Origin: an uncultured Gammaproteobacteria bacterium
GTDB taxonomy: Bacteria > Pseudomonadota > Gammaproteobacteria > Enterobacterales > Psychrobiaceae
Direction: 5' to 3'
DNA length: 50,305 nt
Assembly: GCA_913060565.1 (NCBI GenBank)
Contig: CAJXRU010000015.1
Span: forward strand, 1 to 50,305
The translations under genes were made by a program, and so were the position numbers. Under the pieces are notes generated by a model. The model was not told the DNA's origin. It was given only the letters and a program-made list of their open reading frames with translations, and made no database searches. Every line of letters begins with the position of its first letter. Position 1 is the first letter of the stretch. Below are positions 18,901 to 26,334 of the stretch, piece after piece.

Positions 18901-19065
18901 TATCTCAATTTCGTTGACCTTAAATGAAGGGCTAGTTTCTTGTTGGATACTGCTAAAAGAAAATATTCCAACGAGGATAATGGCCACTGTTAACAAGTTG
19001 GTTGCGACAGGGTTGTCAATCATCGAATGTAAAAGACGATTTAATACAGATTGATTTGATTTCAT
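15997..19065 (-). CDS. RND-family efflux permease (AcrB/HAE-1-like)
   Basis: A 1022-residue inner-membrane proton-driven pump with the standard RND layout: TM1 (NLLTVAIILVGIFSFSSI), large periplasmic loop, TM2-6, second loop and TM7-12. The proton-relay pair D403-D404 in TM4 (GILVDDSVVVAENI) is intact. Substrate cannot be read from sequence. It lies 4 bp after its adaptor gene; no outer-membrane factor gene is adjacent, so it probably uses a TolC-type channel encoded elsewhere. Confidence 0.9.
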   Translation of the reverse strand: MKSNQSVLNRLLHSMIDNPVATNLLTVAIILVGIFSFSSIQQETSPSFKVNEIEIIASYPGATAQDMEQSIVLAIEQLLLNHSYVDELSAQIEEGDAKITLSLHDWVNRESALNEIKNTIDRVSTFPKQMEPIIVSLVQEEDSLIEIGLHGNVSPFTLYHHAQRLKNAMASELDVSKVVLEGQGSAEIVIEVKEMVLRQYNISLDDISAALTRNLTDIPVGNVATKGGDIVIRTLGRANNLNELSNISIINQNNQSILLGDIANLNYEFGENIQPFMLNSQPGIVLVAYQDTFAKPVELSAEIVEFINEYQENIPENLTLTVLQDEAQDYQKRIALLFENGLIGMLLIMLVLAMFVDMRLAFWVSMSIPVAIIGALGLMPLLSLPINMITLFAFIITLGILVDDSVVVAENIHQKVLQGIEIKTALKEGVSEMAMPIVISVATNMIAFLPVLFVPGELGVMFKPMTMLIFAIFFVSLIEALFILPHHLSGLKPKVKTTLIMRWQQRSVNSFNILKSRYYAALLKKVMAQPILVITIFVAITSIIFSWTLSDRVDQSFVPKIESTRIDAEVEFPSGLPYQQKADIVNYIQDAGYQALNSIDGISGHKYVMQDLIASEASVTFRLVNDDLRSFSALDFVDAWRNKIGPVAGVKSIFFDYQVGPGGGQEIVVELGHNNSEILAKASKKMMEKLSNVSGVADVDSALVDGKPKLDLTVNQLGRSLGFDSDSLGQAVRSIFYGDVLHRQIIDGDEVKIKLRMDKDIRGFATHINDLIITSPNGQEIPLGQVADVKHTIATTAIDRLDGNQFVEITGSVLRQTASATAVMNRIELDLIPALAQEFDGLSVELGGSARVESKVNMPLIYGALISLALIYAILAIYFKSYLAPLLIIAVIPFCLSAALLGHILLGVDLSVMSLFGMIALAGLVINGAFVMLVQIHLAIKRGDDLMASIEHAALSRFRPVIITAITTAVGLIPLLFETSTQALYLIPMVISLSFGTIFSIATVLLLSPALFVVTKKKLTVL

Positions 19066-19069
19066 ACTA

Positions 19070-20188
19070 TTAACGTACCAACGTTATTGGTTTGGCGATG
19101 ACCGTGACTTTGATACCGGTTCGTGCACCAGATAGCTTGTGTTCTGCGACTTGTTCACCTTTGGCCAAACTGTTAATGGCATAAACCCAATTTTTATCGT
19201 TCCAGATGACTTCGAAGGGTCTGTTTTGTAATATATTTTTATCATCCACTACCCATACCGTTTCATTGCTGATAGCCGTTGGTGGAAGTTTAATGATGTT
19301 TTTATGGCGTTTAAGTGAGAAGTCTATTTCGACAAATTCGTCTAAGATGAAGTTACTATCAGCTAAAACAACAATGATTTTCTGAAGTTGTGTCTTACTA
19401 TCGAGTTTAGACACAATGTGGTTTACACGGCCTAAAGTCGATTGATTATCAGCGGTTCTTACCAGGACTTCTTGATCGGGGCTAAGTTGCTTAGCAACAC
19501 TTTTGGGAACTAGTGTTTCAACGCGCAACGTTGATAAATCTGCCAGTGTTGCTAAGGCTTGTCCTTGTGAGACAAAGTCACCTAGGTGAACACTTCGCTC
19601 AATGATTTGATAGTTTCTTGGACTAATAAATGTGGCTTTTTCTAACGCTAAACTAGCTAATTCAGTCTCTTTTTTTGAAATCGTTACTTCACTCTGCGCA
19701 GCAATCATTTGCGGCTCTCGCAAGCGAATGGCTGTATCAGTGACGGTGTTATTGTATCCTTGAGATGCCAATGCGAGCTCTTTACTTGCCACGGTTTGCT
19801 GCGCTTTTTCTAGTGCGAGCTGTGCTTTAGCTATGGTGTATCTGTTTTGGGCGCTAACCAATTGATTTTTAAGTGTTCGGTCGTCAATCTTTGAAAGCAT
19901 TTCACCTTTTTTAATGAAAGCGCCAAGTTCAAAGTTAGGATGCAGAGCTGTTATTTCACCAGTTGTTTGAGCGCGCAATGTTAACTGTTCACGTGCAGTA
20001 ATACGACCGTAGGATGTATAGGTCGGTTGAAATTCAATGACTTCGGGTTGTATGGTATTAACGTATGTTTTACTTGATTCATTTTTGTCATGTGCAGGAC
20101 TGGGGGCTGATAAAAAAATAATACTGCACGTAATTACTGTGAGCAGTGAGATAACAACGACAGCCCTAGTCTGTGTATTTTTCGGCAT
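19070..20188 (-). CDS. RND efflux periplasmic adaptor (membrane fusion protein)
   Basis: A 372-residue HlyD/AcrA-type adaptor with an N-terminal membrane anchor (VVVISLLTVITCSIIFLSA), a lipoyl-like half motif (LRAQTTGEITALHPNFELGAFIKKGEMLSKID), a long alpha-hairpin (residues about 100-170, QNRYTIAKAQLALEKAQQ) and a second lipoyl half plus beta-barrel (FISPRNYQIIERSVHLGDFVSQGQ). It links the permease to an outer-membrane channel. AGGATGAG precedes the ATG at 20188. It is first gene of the adaptor-permease pair. Confidence 0.88.
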   Translation of the reverse strand: MPKNTQTRAVVVISLLTVITCSIIFLSAPSPAHDKNESSKTYVNTIQPEVIEFQPTYTSYGRITAREQLTLRAQTTGEITALHPNFELGAFIKKGEMLSKIDDRTLKNQLVSAQNRYTIAKAQLALEKAQQTVASKELALASQGYNNTVTDTAIRLREPQMIAAQSEVTISKKETELASLALEKATFISPRNYQIIERSVHLGDFVSQGQALATLADLSTLRVETLVPKSVAKQLSPDQEVLVRTADNQSTLGRVNHIVSKLDSKTQLQKIIVVLADSNFILDEFVEIDFSLKRHKNIIKLPPTAISNETVWVVDDKNILQNRPFEVIWNDKNWVYAINSLAKGEQVAEHKLSGARTGIKVTVIAKPITLVR

Positions 20189-20297
20189 GACTCATCCTTT
20201 ACCTTGAATTAATAATTTCCGATTAAATATAAACTTAGTGACGTCTAATTTTAGTCATTGGATTCCTATATTATGTAATTGAGATATGGTGAACTTA

Positions 20298-20320
20298 AAA
20301 GGTGGCTACTAGCCACCTTT
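20298..20320. terminator. Hairpin terminator after the NTF2-like gene
   Basis: A perfect 10-bp stem AAAGGTGGCT / AGCCACCTTT with loop ACT. On the minus strand it is followed by a short T run, so it would separate the DUF3500/NTF2 unit from the RND unit. Confidence 0.8.
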
Positions 20321-20378
20321 ACGATATTTTCGGCTCAATACTTCCTTTGATTTATGATCTACTACAAAGAGTTTTTAG

Positions 20379-20843
20379 CTATTTTATAACGGGTTTTTGA
20401 ACAACCGTTGCTTGATGAGAAACCAGCTTCCACTTTTTATCTAAGAGGTGATAAATTCTTGTAAACACACCGTATTTGGTGGGTTTCACAACCTTGTTTA
20501 CCTTTTTGCTATTTTCATAGTGTCCTGTAACAATGGCCATATTGTTAAACAATCGTATCGAAAAGTCGTATAGTTTAAAGTGATTAAACTTCCCTTTAGT
20601 TGAACGCATTTTTTCCAAGTATTGTGCTTTGGTGCGCAATGAACCGTCGGTTGTTATGTGTATAGCATTGTCAGCCATAATCGCATCTATCGCTTGCAAG
20701 TCTTTTTTTAACATAGCGTCGATTCGATTATTTTCAATATCAAGTATTTGTTGTGATAGTGATTTTTGCTGTGCACTCACTGGCAATACAAGTAACAGTG
20801 CAACAGTAATGACTATAGCTCTCGCTGCGTTAAGATTAGCCAT
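20379..20843 (-). CDS. Exported NTF2-like (DUF4440/SnoaL) protein
   Basis: A 154-residue protein with a signal peptide (VITVALLLVLPVSAQQ) and a cone-shaped NTF2-like domain: helix IENNRIDAMLKKDLQAIDAIMADNA, then the strand pattern NNMAIVTGHYEN...VFTRIYHLLDKKWKLVSHQAT typical of DUF4440. The fold serves either catalysis or ligand binding; function is unassigned. It starts immediately after the DUF3500 stop (zero gap), so the two are probably one unit. Confidence 0.78.
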   Translation of the reverse strand: MANLNAARAIVITVALLLVLPVSAQQKSLSQQILDIENNRIDAMLKKDLQAIDAIMADNAIHITTDGSLRTKAQYLEKMRSTKGKFNHFKLYDFSIRLFNNMAIVTGHYENSKKVNKVVKPTKYGVFTRIYHLLDKKWKLVSHQATVVQKPVIK

Positions 20844-21962
20844 CTAGTGATCCTCGCTAATGTGACGTTGTAACCAGTCTTGGCCATAATCGTTACTTGG
20901 ATCGCGCACAATAATATGGGGATGAGTATTCCAGTCAAAGCCTGTGCGTTGATCGACAAAGTCGATGAGGATCGATGGACCATGTACGCGGTAAAATACT
21001 TTTTCGCTACCATCACTTGGCCCCATCCACATAAAGAATAATGAATCTTTACCATCTTCTTTAATTTTAGCTAGTTGCTGTTCTGCAACGTCAAAGTCTG
21101 CATTATTGACGTACTCTTCAACTAATACCCACAATAGTTTACGTTGTGGCGCTGACATGTCAGAGGCTTTTAATCCACGGTATTTGCGCTTGGTGTCTTT
21201 TTTACCCGGACCTGCAAAGTCGGTTGGCCCAAATTTATTCGCTGGGTATTCTTTAGCAACGATAGCGATTGCTCTTTGCTTGTCAGTTAAACTTCTTAAT
21301 AACTCAACTCCGCGTTTTCTTTCTTGAGGTAAAAATTGATGGCCTGCGTGTGCGCCATGACTAATAACCGCCGGGTCGGCACCGTAAAACATAGGAACGA
21401 ATGTTGCCTTGCCATCGACAACGGTAAAGTTAGCTGCGAGATGATGGCCAGTAATCATGTAGCCCCATTGTTTATCGGTCACAGGGTTGCCATAAAATGA
21501 AACCCAATAGTCGATTGCGCCAAGACTTTGGTTCTTGCCGAAAAACTTGTCGCTGGTTAATTCACGATTTTCCCCTTCGTGTTTTAACTCGTCATCCCCT
21601 CGAACCGCACCCCAAACCTTCTGATAGCCTTGAGAGCTTGTAGAAGCGATAAGCAGTTCATGGAGCAGATGACGTTGTTTGATACTGAGTCGGCCAATAG
21701 GTAATCCATTTCGTGCTTTAGAATGAATAGGAGCATTACTCCATTTAGTACGTTCTTTGTCATCGACAAAAGATAATAGCAATGCTTTTTTTTGAGTTAG
21801 AGTGAATGAATTAACAAGCGCTGTTGCAGTCTCTGTCATTTGAAATGCACTTTGGCTTGCCTTTGGAACATTGTGAGATTGTTGCTCGTGAGCGAAAGGT
21901 TGTTGTGTGTATACTAGTGTAGTGACAATACCAATTGCCATTAAAAGAGTTTTATTCATCAT
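20844..21962 (-). CDS. DUF3500 domain exported protein
   Basis: A 372-residue protein with a signal peptide (MNKTLLMAIGIVTTLVYTQQPFA) and then a full-length DUF3500 domain, recognisable from LTDKQRAIAI, WGYMITGHHLAANFTVVDG, FYGADPA and the C-terminal RVHGPSILIDFVDQ...HPHIIVRDPSNDYG. The histidine-rich core (GHH, HAGH, HPH) may bind metal, which is inference. No biochemical role is established for the family. Two ATGs (21962 and 21959) are possible; the second has the better spacing to AAGG. The gene heads the unit ending at the 20298 terminator. Confidence 0.78.
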   Translation of the reverse strand: MMNKTLLMAIGIVTTLVYTQQPFAHEQQSHNVPKASQSAFQMTETATALVNSFTLTQKKALLLSFVDDKERTKWSNAPIHSKARNGLPIGRLSIKQRHLLHELLIASTSSQGYQKVWGAVRGDDELKHEGENRELTSDKFFGKNQSLGAIDYWVSFYGNPVTDKQWGYMITGHHLAANFTVVDGKATFVPMFYGADPAVISHGAHAGHQFLPQERKRGVELLRSLTDKQRAIAIVAKEYPANKFGPTDFAGPGKKDTKRKYRGLKASDMSAPQRKLLWVLVEEYVNNADFDVAEQQLAKIKEDGKDSLFFMWMGPSDGSEKVFYRVHGPSILIDFVDQRTGFDWNTHPHIIVRDPSNDYGQDWLQRHISEDH

Positions 21963-22041
21963 ATGCCTTATTAGTTATTTATTGTTAAGGTACATGCTGA
22001 ATTGTCTAAAAATTGTCTTTCATTATTTGATGAGTGTTTCA

Positions 22042-22069
22042 ATGGCTACATCGAAATAGATGTAACCAT
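22042..22069 (-). terminator. Possible hairpin after the glycosidase gene
   Basis: ATGGCTACATC and GATGTAACCAT form an 11-bp stem with one C-A mismatch and a 6-nt loop, 15 nt past the stop. The T run is poor, so termination is uncertain. Confidence 0.45.
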
Positions 22070-22083
22070 ATTTAGTTATCTAT

Positions 22084-25017
22084 TTAGTCTTGTATTTTCA
22101 TCACTCGTAAACCAAATAAATCTACTTTATTCACCGGCCCCTTAGTGCCGCCTGCGCCGCTGTAACTGTGGTTATTTTTTAGATAACTCATGTTAAAAAA
22201 GTCAGATAACTCTATTTGATAACTGCCGATATCAAGACTGGAAATTAAGGGTGTTGAATAGGCTTTGGCTGCTTCGTTATGAGGCATTTGTACTACGCCA
22301 CTAGCCACTAGCTTTCCTTTATTATCACGCACTGTCATCCATTTTACACCAGCAGTAATGCCGGTATTAATTTGATGTTGCATGTTGTGATATTGCCATG
22401 AAAGAGCATATGAGCCTTTGGTTTTTATCTTGATGTTATTTAATTGCAGCGTATCTTGCGGCGCGCCCCAATTTAGCAGTGCACTATTTTCTGGTTGTTG
22501 ATTACCCGTTACATTATCAGCACTTAAGGTGTGTAATTGTCCTTGGTTTTGACACTGTACAGGCGCGTGATGTGATGCATTGCCTGAGCTGATAAAGGTG
22601 GCGCCAACACTATAACAAGCTTGTGTCTCATGATGGTTATCTTGCCAAGTTAATGACGATAATTGCGGCTTAATTAACTGTCCATTGCGATAAATTTGAT
22701 AAGTAACTGCTGATCTATCGCTGCTTTCATCAATAGCAATTACATTGTGTTTGTCACTTGTTTTTAGGGTGAAAATCGGTGTTTTAGGCGCAAAACTGGC
22801 TTCATCACGTGGGCCGGTTTTAGCATTGACCAATGTTAATGGCTCTGCTGGCGAATTTGGCGCAGTCAATGTCACTTTAAGTGTATTAGTTGCCGCTAAA
22901 TCACTGTCCTTAAGAGAACGTGAATCAAGCTGCTTACCGTTGAGGTTGAGTGACGCGATATTATAGATACCCGTAGTTGTACCAAGTGTTGGCAGTTGCA
23001 AGGTAACGTCAATTTTCTTACCGTGCCAACTTAGGTTATTTAGGGTAACGTGTGGTTGCGCCGCAAAGTAATCTCGATGTAATTTCGTGGTCATTAGCGG
23101 CTCAATCACCAAGCCGTGAGTTGTGCTTTGTACGCCGAATAATGATTCGATTACCATGTTGAGGTAACCAGCAACCGACCATAGTTGGCGCTTTGAATTA
23201 ATCGCTGGCCCTGACAATGCAGGTTTTTCTTTTTCTAACCACATGGCTTGCGCTGATAGCCATTCGAGGTTTTCCATATTGGATAGGTTAATAGCCGCAC
23301 CGCGAATTAACGTTTGATAGGCACTGTTTGCAACCGCCGCATTGTGGCCGACTTTAGCGGCTTTTAAACCATAGGCGGTGACAAATGGCCAGATAGCGCG
23401 ATTGTGGTATACGCCGATGTCAGGTTGTTGTGGAAAAATCACGGGTGCGCCCATCACGCCATGTGGATAGTGGCTCAAAATTTGTTGGCGTTGATTGTCA
23501 TCGGCAATACCCGTGATGATGGCAAGCGATTGACCCAGCCAATCGAATTTGGCCAATGGTGTGTTATCAAAATGTCCCGCAGTAAGACTGCTGTACATGC
23601 CTTGTTCTGCAAGCCACAGTTCTTTATTAATTGACTGTTTAAGTGCAAGTTGCCATTGAGCATAACGCTTGGCTAATGCGGGTTGGTTTAACTCACTGGC
23701 TAATTCTTTAGCCAGTTTAATTGCTTGGTAGTGACCCGCATTGGTGGAAATCGATTTGCTGGTGGCCATTGATGATAAGTCATCTTTTATCCATGGCGCA
23801 TAACTCTGTTCACGCCAATCTAAGAATGATTGCTCACCGTTGTACAGGCCAGTATTTTGGTCGAAGGCCACTTGGCGATCTATTTCTATTGTGTTGCTGA
23901 GGGCGGTAAACGCTGTCTGAGCAAAGTCACTGCGTGTTTTTCCGGTTAGGTTATTTAATGCTGATGTCGCGCCAAAGGCCCAAGTAACGCGATCGGTACT
24001 GATTGGCCAACTACCGCCACTACCGGTATCTTGAATAATTTGTAAACCGTCGTTACTGCCTGCGATGGTAGGGGCTTTAGGGACGCTATTGCGATAAGGT
24101 GATAGCTTAAAGTTAAGCGAGTTGGTAACGCGTTGTGGATCTAATAACCCTAAACTCAGATGAGCAGAGTAGGCGAGATCTCGTGTCCAAACGTAATTCC
24201 ACTTTTCCCCAGTTTCGAAACAGCTACAGGCAATGGCGTTGCCGTCGTTATAATTATTGTCGCGGATCACCTCTACTGCATCGAGTTTCATTTCGTCGAT
24301 GGCTAATGCAAATAGGGCGTCAAAGGCGGTATTACCACTGCGTAAGTAAGGCTGCTTTGGATCTTCTTTGTACACTGAAAATGAAGGAACAGGATCACGC
24401 AACACGGCTGTTGTTTCGTGAACGTATTCTTTTAAGCCGTCAAGGTCTGTACTTGAGAAGGTCGCTGTTTCGGTTTTTTGATCATAGGTGTTAAATGTTA
24501 ATTGCTGCGTTTTACCTTGATGTGGTGCGATATCGGCAGGATAAACGTGGCTAGTTTTGTTAATTGATAGCGTAAAAGGCGTTGTTTTGGTGTTGAGCGA
24601 GATCAGATATTGTCCAGGCTCTGTCACCATTAAATAAGACTTTCCGCCGGCTTTGTTATTGCTAACATCATATTGCTGCGCATCACTTAAGACATCTAAC
24701 GTAATGTCTTTTTCCGCCTGTACGACGAATTCTTGTGACCAACTGTCAGTGGCAAATTTAAACTCAAATACACCATAGCTTAGGCGTATTTTTGATGATA
24801 AAACGCCGTTGTTCATCATGAGCTTGTCTTTGGTGCCCCAACCGTTAAAACTGCCGCGGATAAAGAGCGGTGGTAACGCTGTGGTAGTTACTTGTTGAGC
24901 TGTCACTTCTGGCGCAGTAGGAGAGGTACGAACCGAAGAATCACAGCCAACAATCGTCGTCGCAAGCAGAGAGGGTAATAACCAATGACGTGATGAAAAA
25001 AGAGGCGACCGGCGCAT
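22084..25017 (-). CDS. Large six-hairpin glycosidase-like lipoprotein
   Basis: A 977-residue surface or periplasmic lipoprotein (signal and lipobox TIVGC, Cys25). Residues about 45-150 form a glycogen/starch-binding type domain (LFIRGSFNGWGTKDKLM; GVFEFKFATDSW), as in CBM48/pullulanase-type modules. The middle (about 210-680) is an alpha/alpha-barrel of six-hairpin glycosidase type: WNYVWTRDLAYSAH, SFLDWREQSYAPW, IWPFVTAYGL. The C-terminus (about 690-977) is beta-rich, ending in a CBM-like segment (YQIELSDFFNMSYLKNNH). Related families act as glycogen-debranching, glucoamylase or rhamnosidase enzymes; an alpha-glucan substrate is my inference. Candidate acidic residues include D and E in WTRD and DWREQ. 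Confidence 0.75.
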   Translation of the reverse strand: MRRSPLFSSRHWLLPSLLATTIVGCDSSVRTSPTAPEVTAQQVTTTALPPLFIRGSFNGWGTKDKLMMNNGVLSSKIRLSYGVFEFKFATDSWSQEFVVQAEKDITLDVLSDAQQYDVSNNKAGGKSYLMVTEPGQYLISLNTKTTPFTLSINKTSHVYPADIAPHQGKTQQLTFNTYDQKTETATFSSTDLDGLKEYVHETTAVLRDPVPSFSVYKEDPKQPYLRSGNTAFDALFALAIDEMKLDAVEVIRDNNYNDGNAIACSCFETGEKWNYVWTRDLAYSAHLSLGLLDPQRVTNSLNFKLSPYRNSVPKAPTIAGSNDGLQIIQDTGSGGSWPISTDRVTWAFGATSALNNLTGKTRSDFAQTAFTALSNTIEIDRQVAFDQNTGLYNGEQSFLDWREQSYAPWIKDDLSSMATSKSISTNAGHYQAIKLAKELASELNQPALAKRYAQWQLALKQSINKELWLAEQGMYSSLTAGHFDNTPLAKFDWLGQSLAIITGIADDNQRQQILSHYPHGVMGAPVIFPQQPDIGVYHNRAIWPFVTAYGLKAAKVGHNAAVANSAYQTLIRGAAINLSNMENLEWLSAQAMWLEKEKPALSGPAINSKRQLWSVAGYLNMVIESLFGVQSTTHGLVIEPLMTTKLHRDYFAAQPHVTLNNLSWHGKKIDVTLQLPTLGTTTGIYNIASLNLNGKQLDSRSLKDSDLAATNTLKVTLTAPNSPAEPLTLVNAKTGPRDEASFAPKTPIFTLKTSDKHNVIAIDESSDRSAVTYQIYRNGQLIKPQLSSLTWQDNHHETQACYSVGATFISSGNASHHAPVQCQNQGQLHTLSADNVTGNQQPENSALLNWGAPQDTLQLNNIKIKTKGSYALSWQYHNMQHQINTGITAGVKWMTVRDNKGKLVASGVVQMPHNEAAKAYSTPLISSLDIGSYQIELSDFFNMSYLKNNHSYSGAGGTKGPVNKVDLFGLRVMKIQD

Positions 25018-25107
25018 GATATTAGAATTCCTTAGCTAAATTAACAACTAAGGATAATGCCTAACTTTGGGGGATTTATTAAATGAATACGTATGTAACT
25101 AATTCAA

Positions 25108-25137
25108 AAGCCAGCAAGGGGACAATTTTACTGGCTT
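25108..25137 (-). terminator. Hairpin terminator after the multicopper oxidase gene
   Basis: AAGCCAG / CTGGCTT stem of 7 bp with a 16-nt loop, followed on the minus strand by CTTTTG. It lies 9 bp past the oxidase stop. Confidence 0.65.
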
Positions 25138-25145
25138 GGATATCT

Positions 25146-26237
25146 CTACTTTTTGGGCGCTACATGATACAGCGACGTCATACCTGCTGAGATGTGATCA
25201 TTGACGTGACAATGATACATCCAAGTACCAGGGTTATTTATCGTCATATCTAATGTTTTCATTGATGCTGGCAGTAGCTCTACAACGTCTGTACGACGGC
25301 CATTAATAAGACCTGTGTGTCCGTGCCAGTGTGGCGTATGCAAGTCAACTTCTGTACCTAAAGCGATTAAATGCCAGCGTACTTTGTCGCCATCTACCAT
25401 ATTTAGGCCGGGCAAATTAGCGAATAGGTAGCCGTTGATCATGTGCATTAGGTTGCCTTCGACGAATTCTTCATCGTCGCTATCAACGTCTTTGCCGATA
25501 TAGTTTTTGATGTTGTCGTCTAAGAAGTGGCTCTCGTTTTCATCCATTACTGTGTATAAATTGACGAATTCACGATCAACATCTTTTGGCGTACCGTCGG
25601 GGTTAGCCATGCCTTTAGCTGTGACGATAATCGCGCCAACTAAGCCAGAATTTGAATCTTGAATACTTTGCACATGTGAGTGATACACCCAAACAATAGA
25701 GCTGTTATCAGCAGGACCCGGTCCGGCTGTTTCTGGCACCTTCCAGTGATAAGTATATGTTGTACCTGGCATTACACGATCGTCACCTTTTTGAGCTTTG
25801 CTCGTACCATCGTTAGTTGGTGCACCTTCATTGGCCTTGGTATAAAACACGCCATGTGGATGGATGGTGTAAGGAAGTGAGCCGTTGTTTTTGAAGACAA
25901 CTTTGATGGTGTCGCCAACTTCTGCGCGAAATAGTGGACCTAATAATCCAAGATGCTCTTCATGGGCTGGGCGCTTTTTCAACGTGGTAAACGTCGCGTC
26001 AGTGTATTCACGGTAAATAGCTTTCTTATATTTACTACCGATAGTCTTGTTGGAGCTTTCAACAAATACCTTTTGTGAATCTTTTAGTGGCATATTCATC
26101 ATTAGATTAAAATGCTTAGGGGCATAGTCCCATTCAATTTCATCAGCTGCGACGTAATATTTTCGCTCGGCTGCATTCACACAAAGGCATATTGTTATTG
26201 CGAAAAAAACCGCAATCATTTGGATTAACTTATTCAT
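25146..26237 (-). CDS. Two-domain, ceruloplasmin-like multicopper oxidase
   Basis: A 363-residue exported oxidase (signal peptide IAVFFAITICLCVNAA). All four copper-ligand clusters are present: HPH (126-128), HSH (186-188), H300 with HWHGH (303-307), and HCHVNDHISAGM (342-353; type-1 Cys343, His348, Met353). The length equals two cupredoxin domains, shorter than CueO/laccases (about 500), and TIHPHGVFYTKANEGAP is reminiscent of ceruloplasmin/factor V type domains. Likely a periplasmic metal or phenol oxidase, possibly ferroxidase; as a two-domain enzyme it should work as a trimer. It has its own terminator and lies near Fur-box-linked genes. Confidence 0.87.
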   Translation of the reverse strand: MNKLIQMIAVFFAITICLCVNAAERKYYVAADEIEWDYAPKHFNLMMNMPLKDSQKVFVESSNKTIGSKYKKAIYREYTDATFTTLKKRPAHEEHLGLLGPLFRAEVGDTIKVVFKNNGSLPYTIHPHGVFYTKANEGAPTNDGTSKAQKGDDRVMPGTTYTYHWKVPETAGPGPADNSSIVWVYHSHVQSIQDSNSGLVGAIIVTAKGMANPDGTPKDVDREFVNLYTVMDENESHFLDDNIKNYIGKDVDSDDEEFVEGNLMHMINGYLFANLPGLNMVDGDKVRWHLIALGTEVDLHTPHWHGHTGLINGRRTDVVELLPASMKTLDMTINNPGTWMYHCHVNDHISAGMTSLYHVAPKK

Positions 26238-26334
26238 AGACCATCAAGAAGCGCATTAAAAACGTCATGATATACCAGTAATGCGAATGAAAATAGCTAT
26301 TGTTTGTAAGCTGTTTGCGTTAAATCAAATATTA

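Noticed and set aside
24135-24494. 119-codon plus-strand ORF
   Set aside because: Fully antisense to the glycosidase-like gene, no ribosome site, no recognisable domain, composition of a shadow frame.
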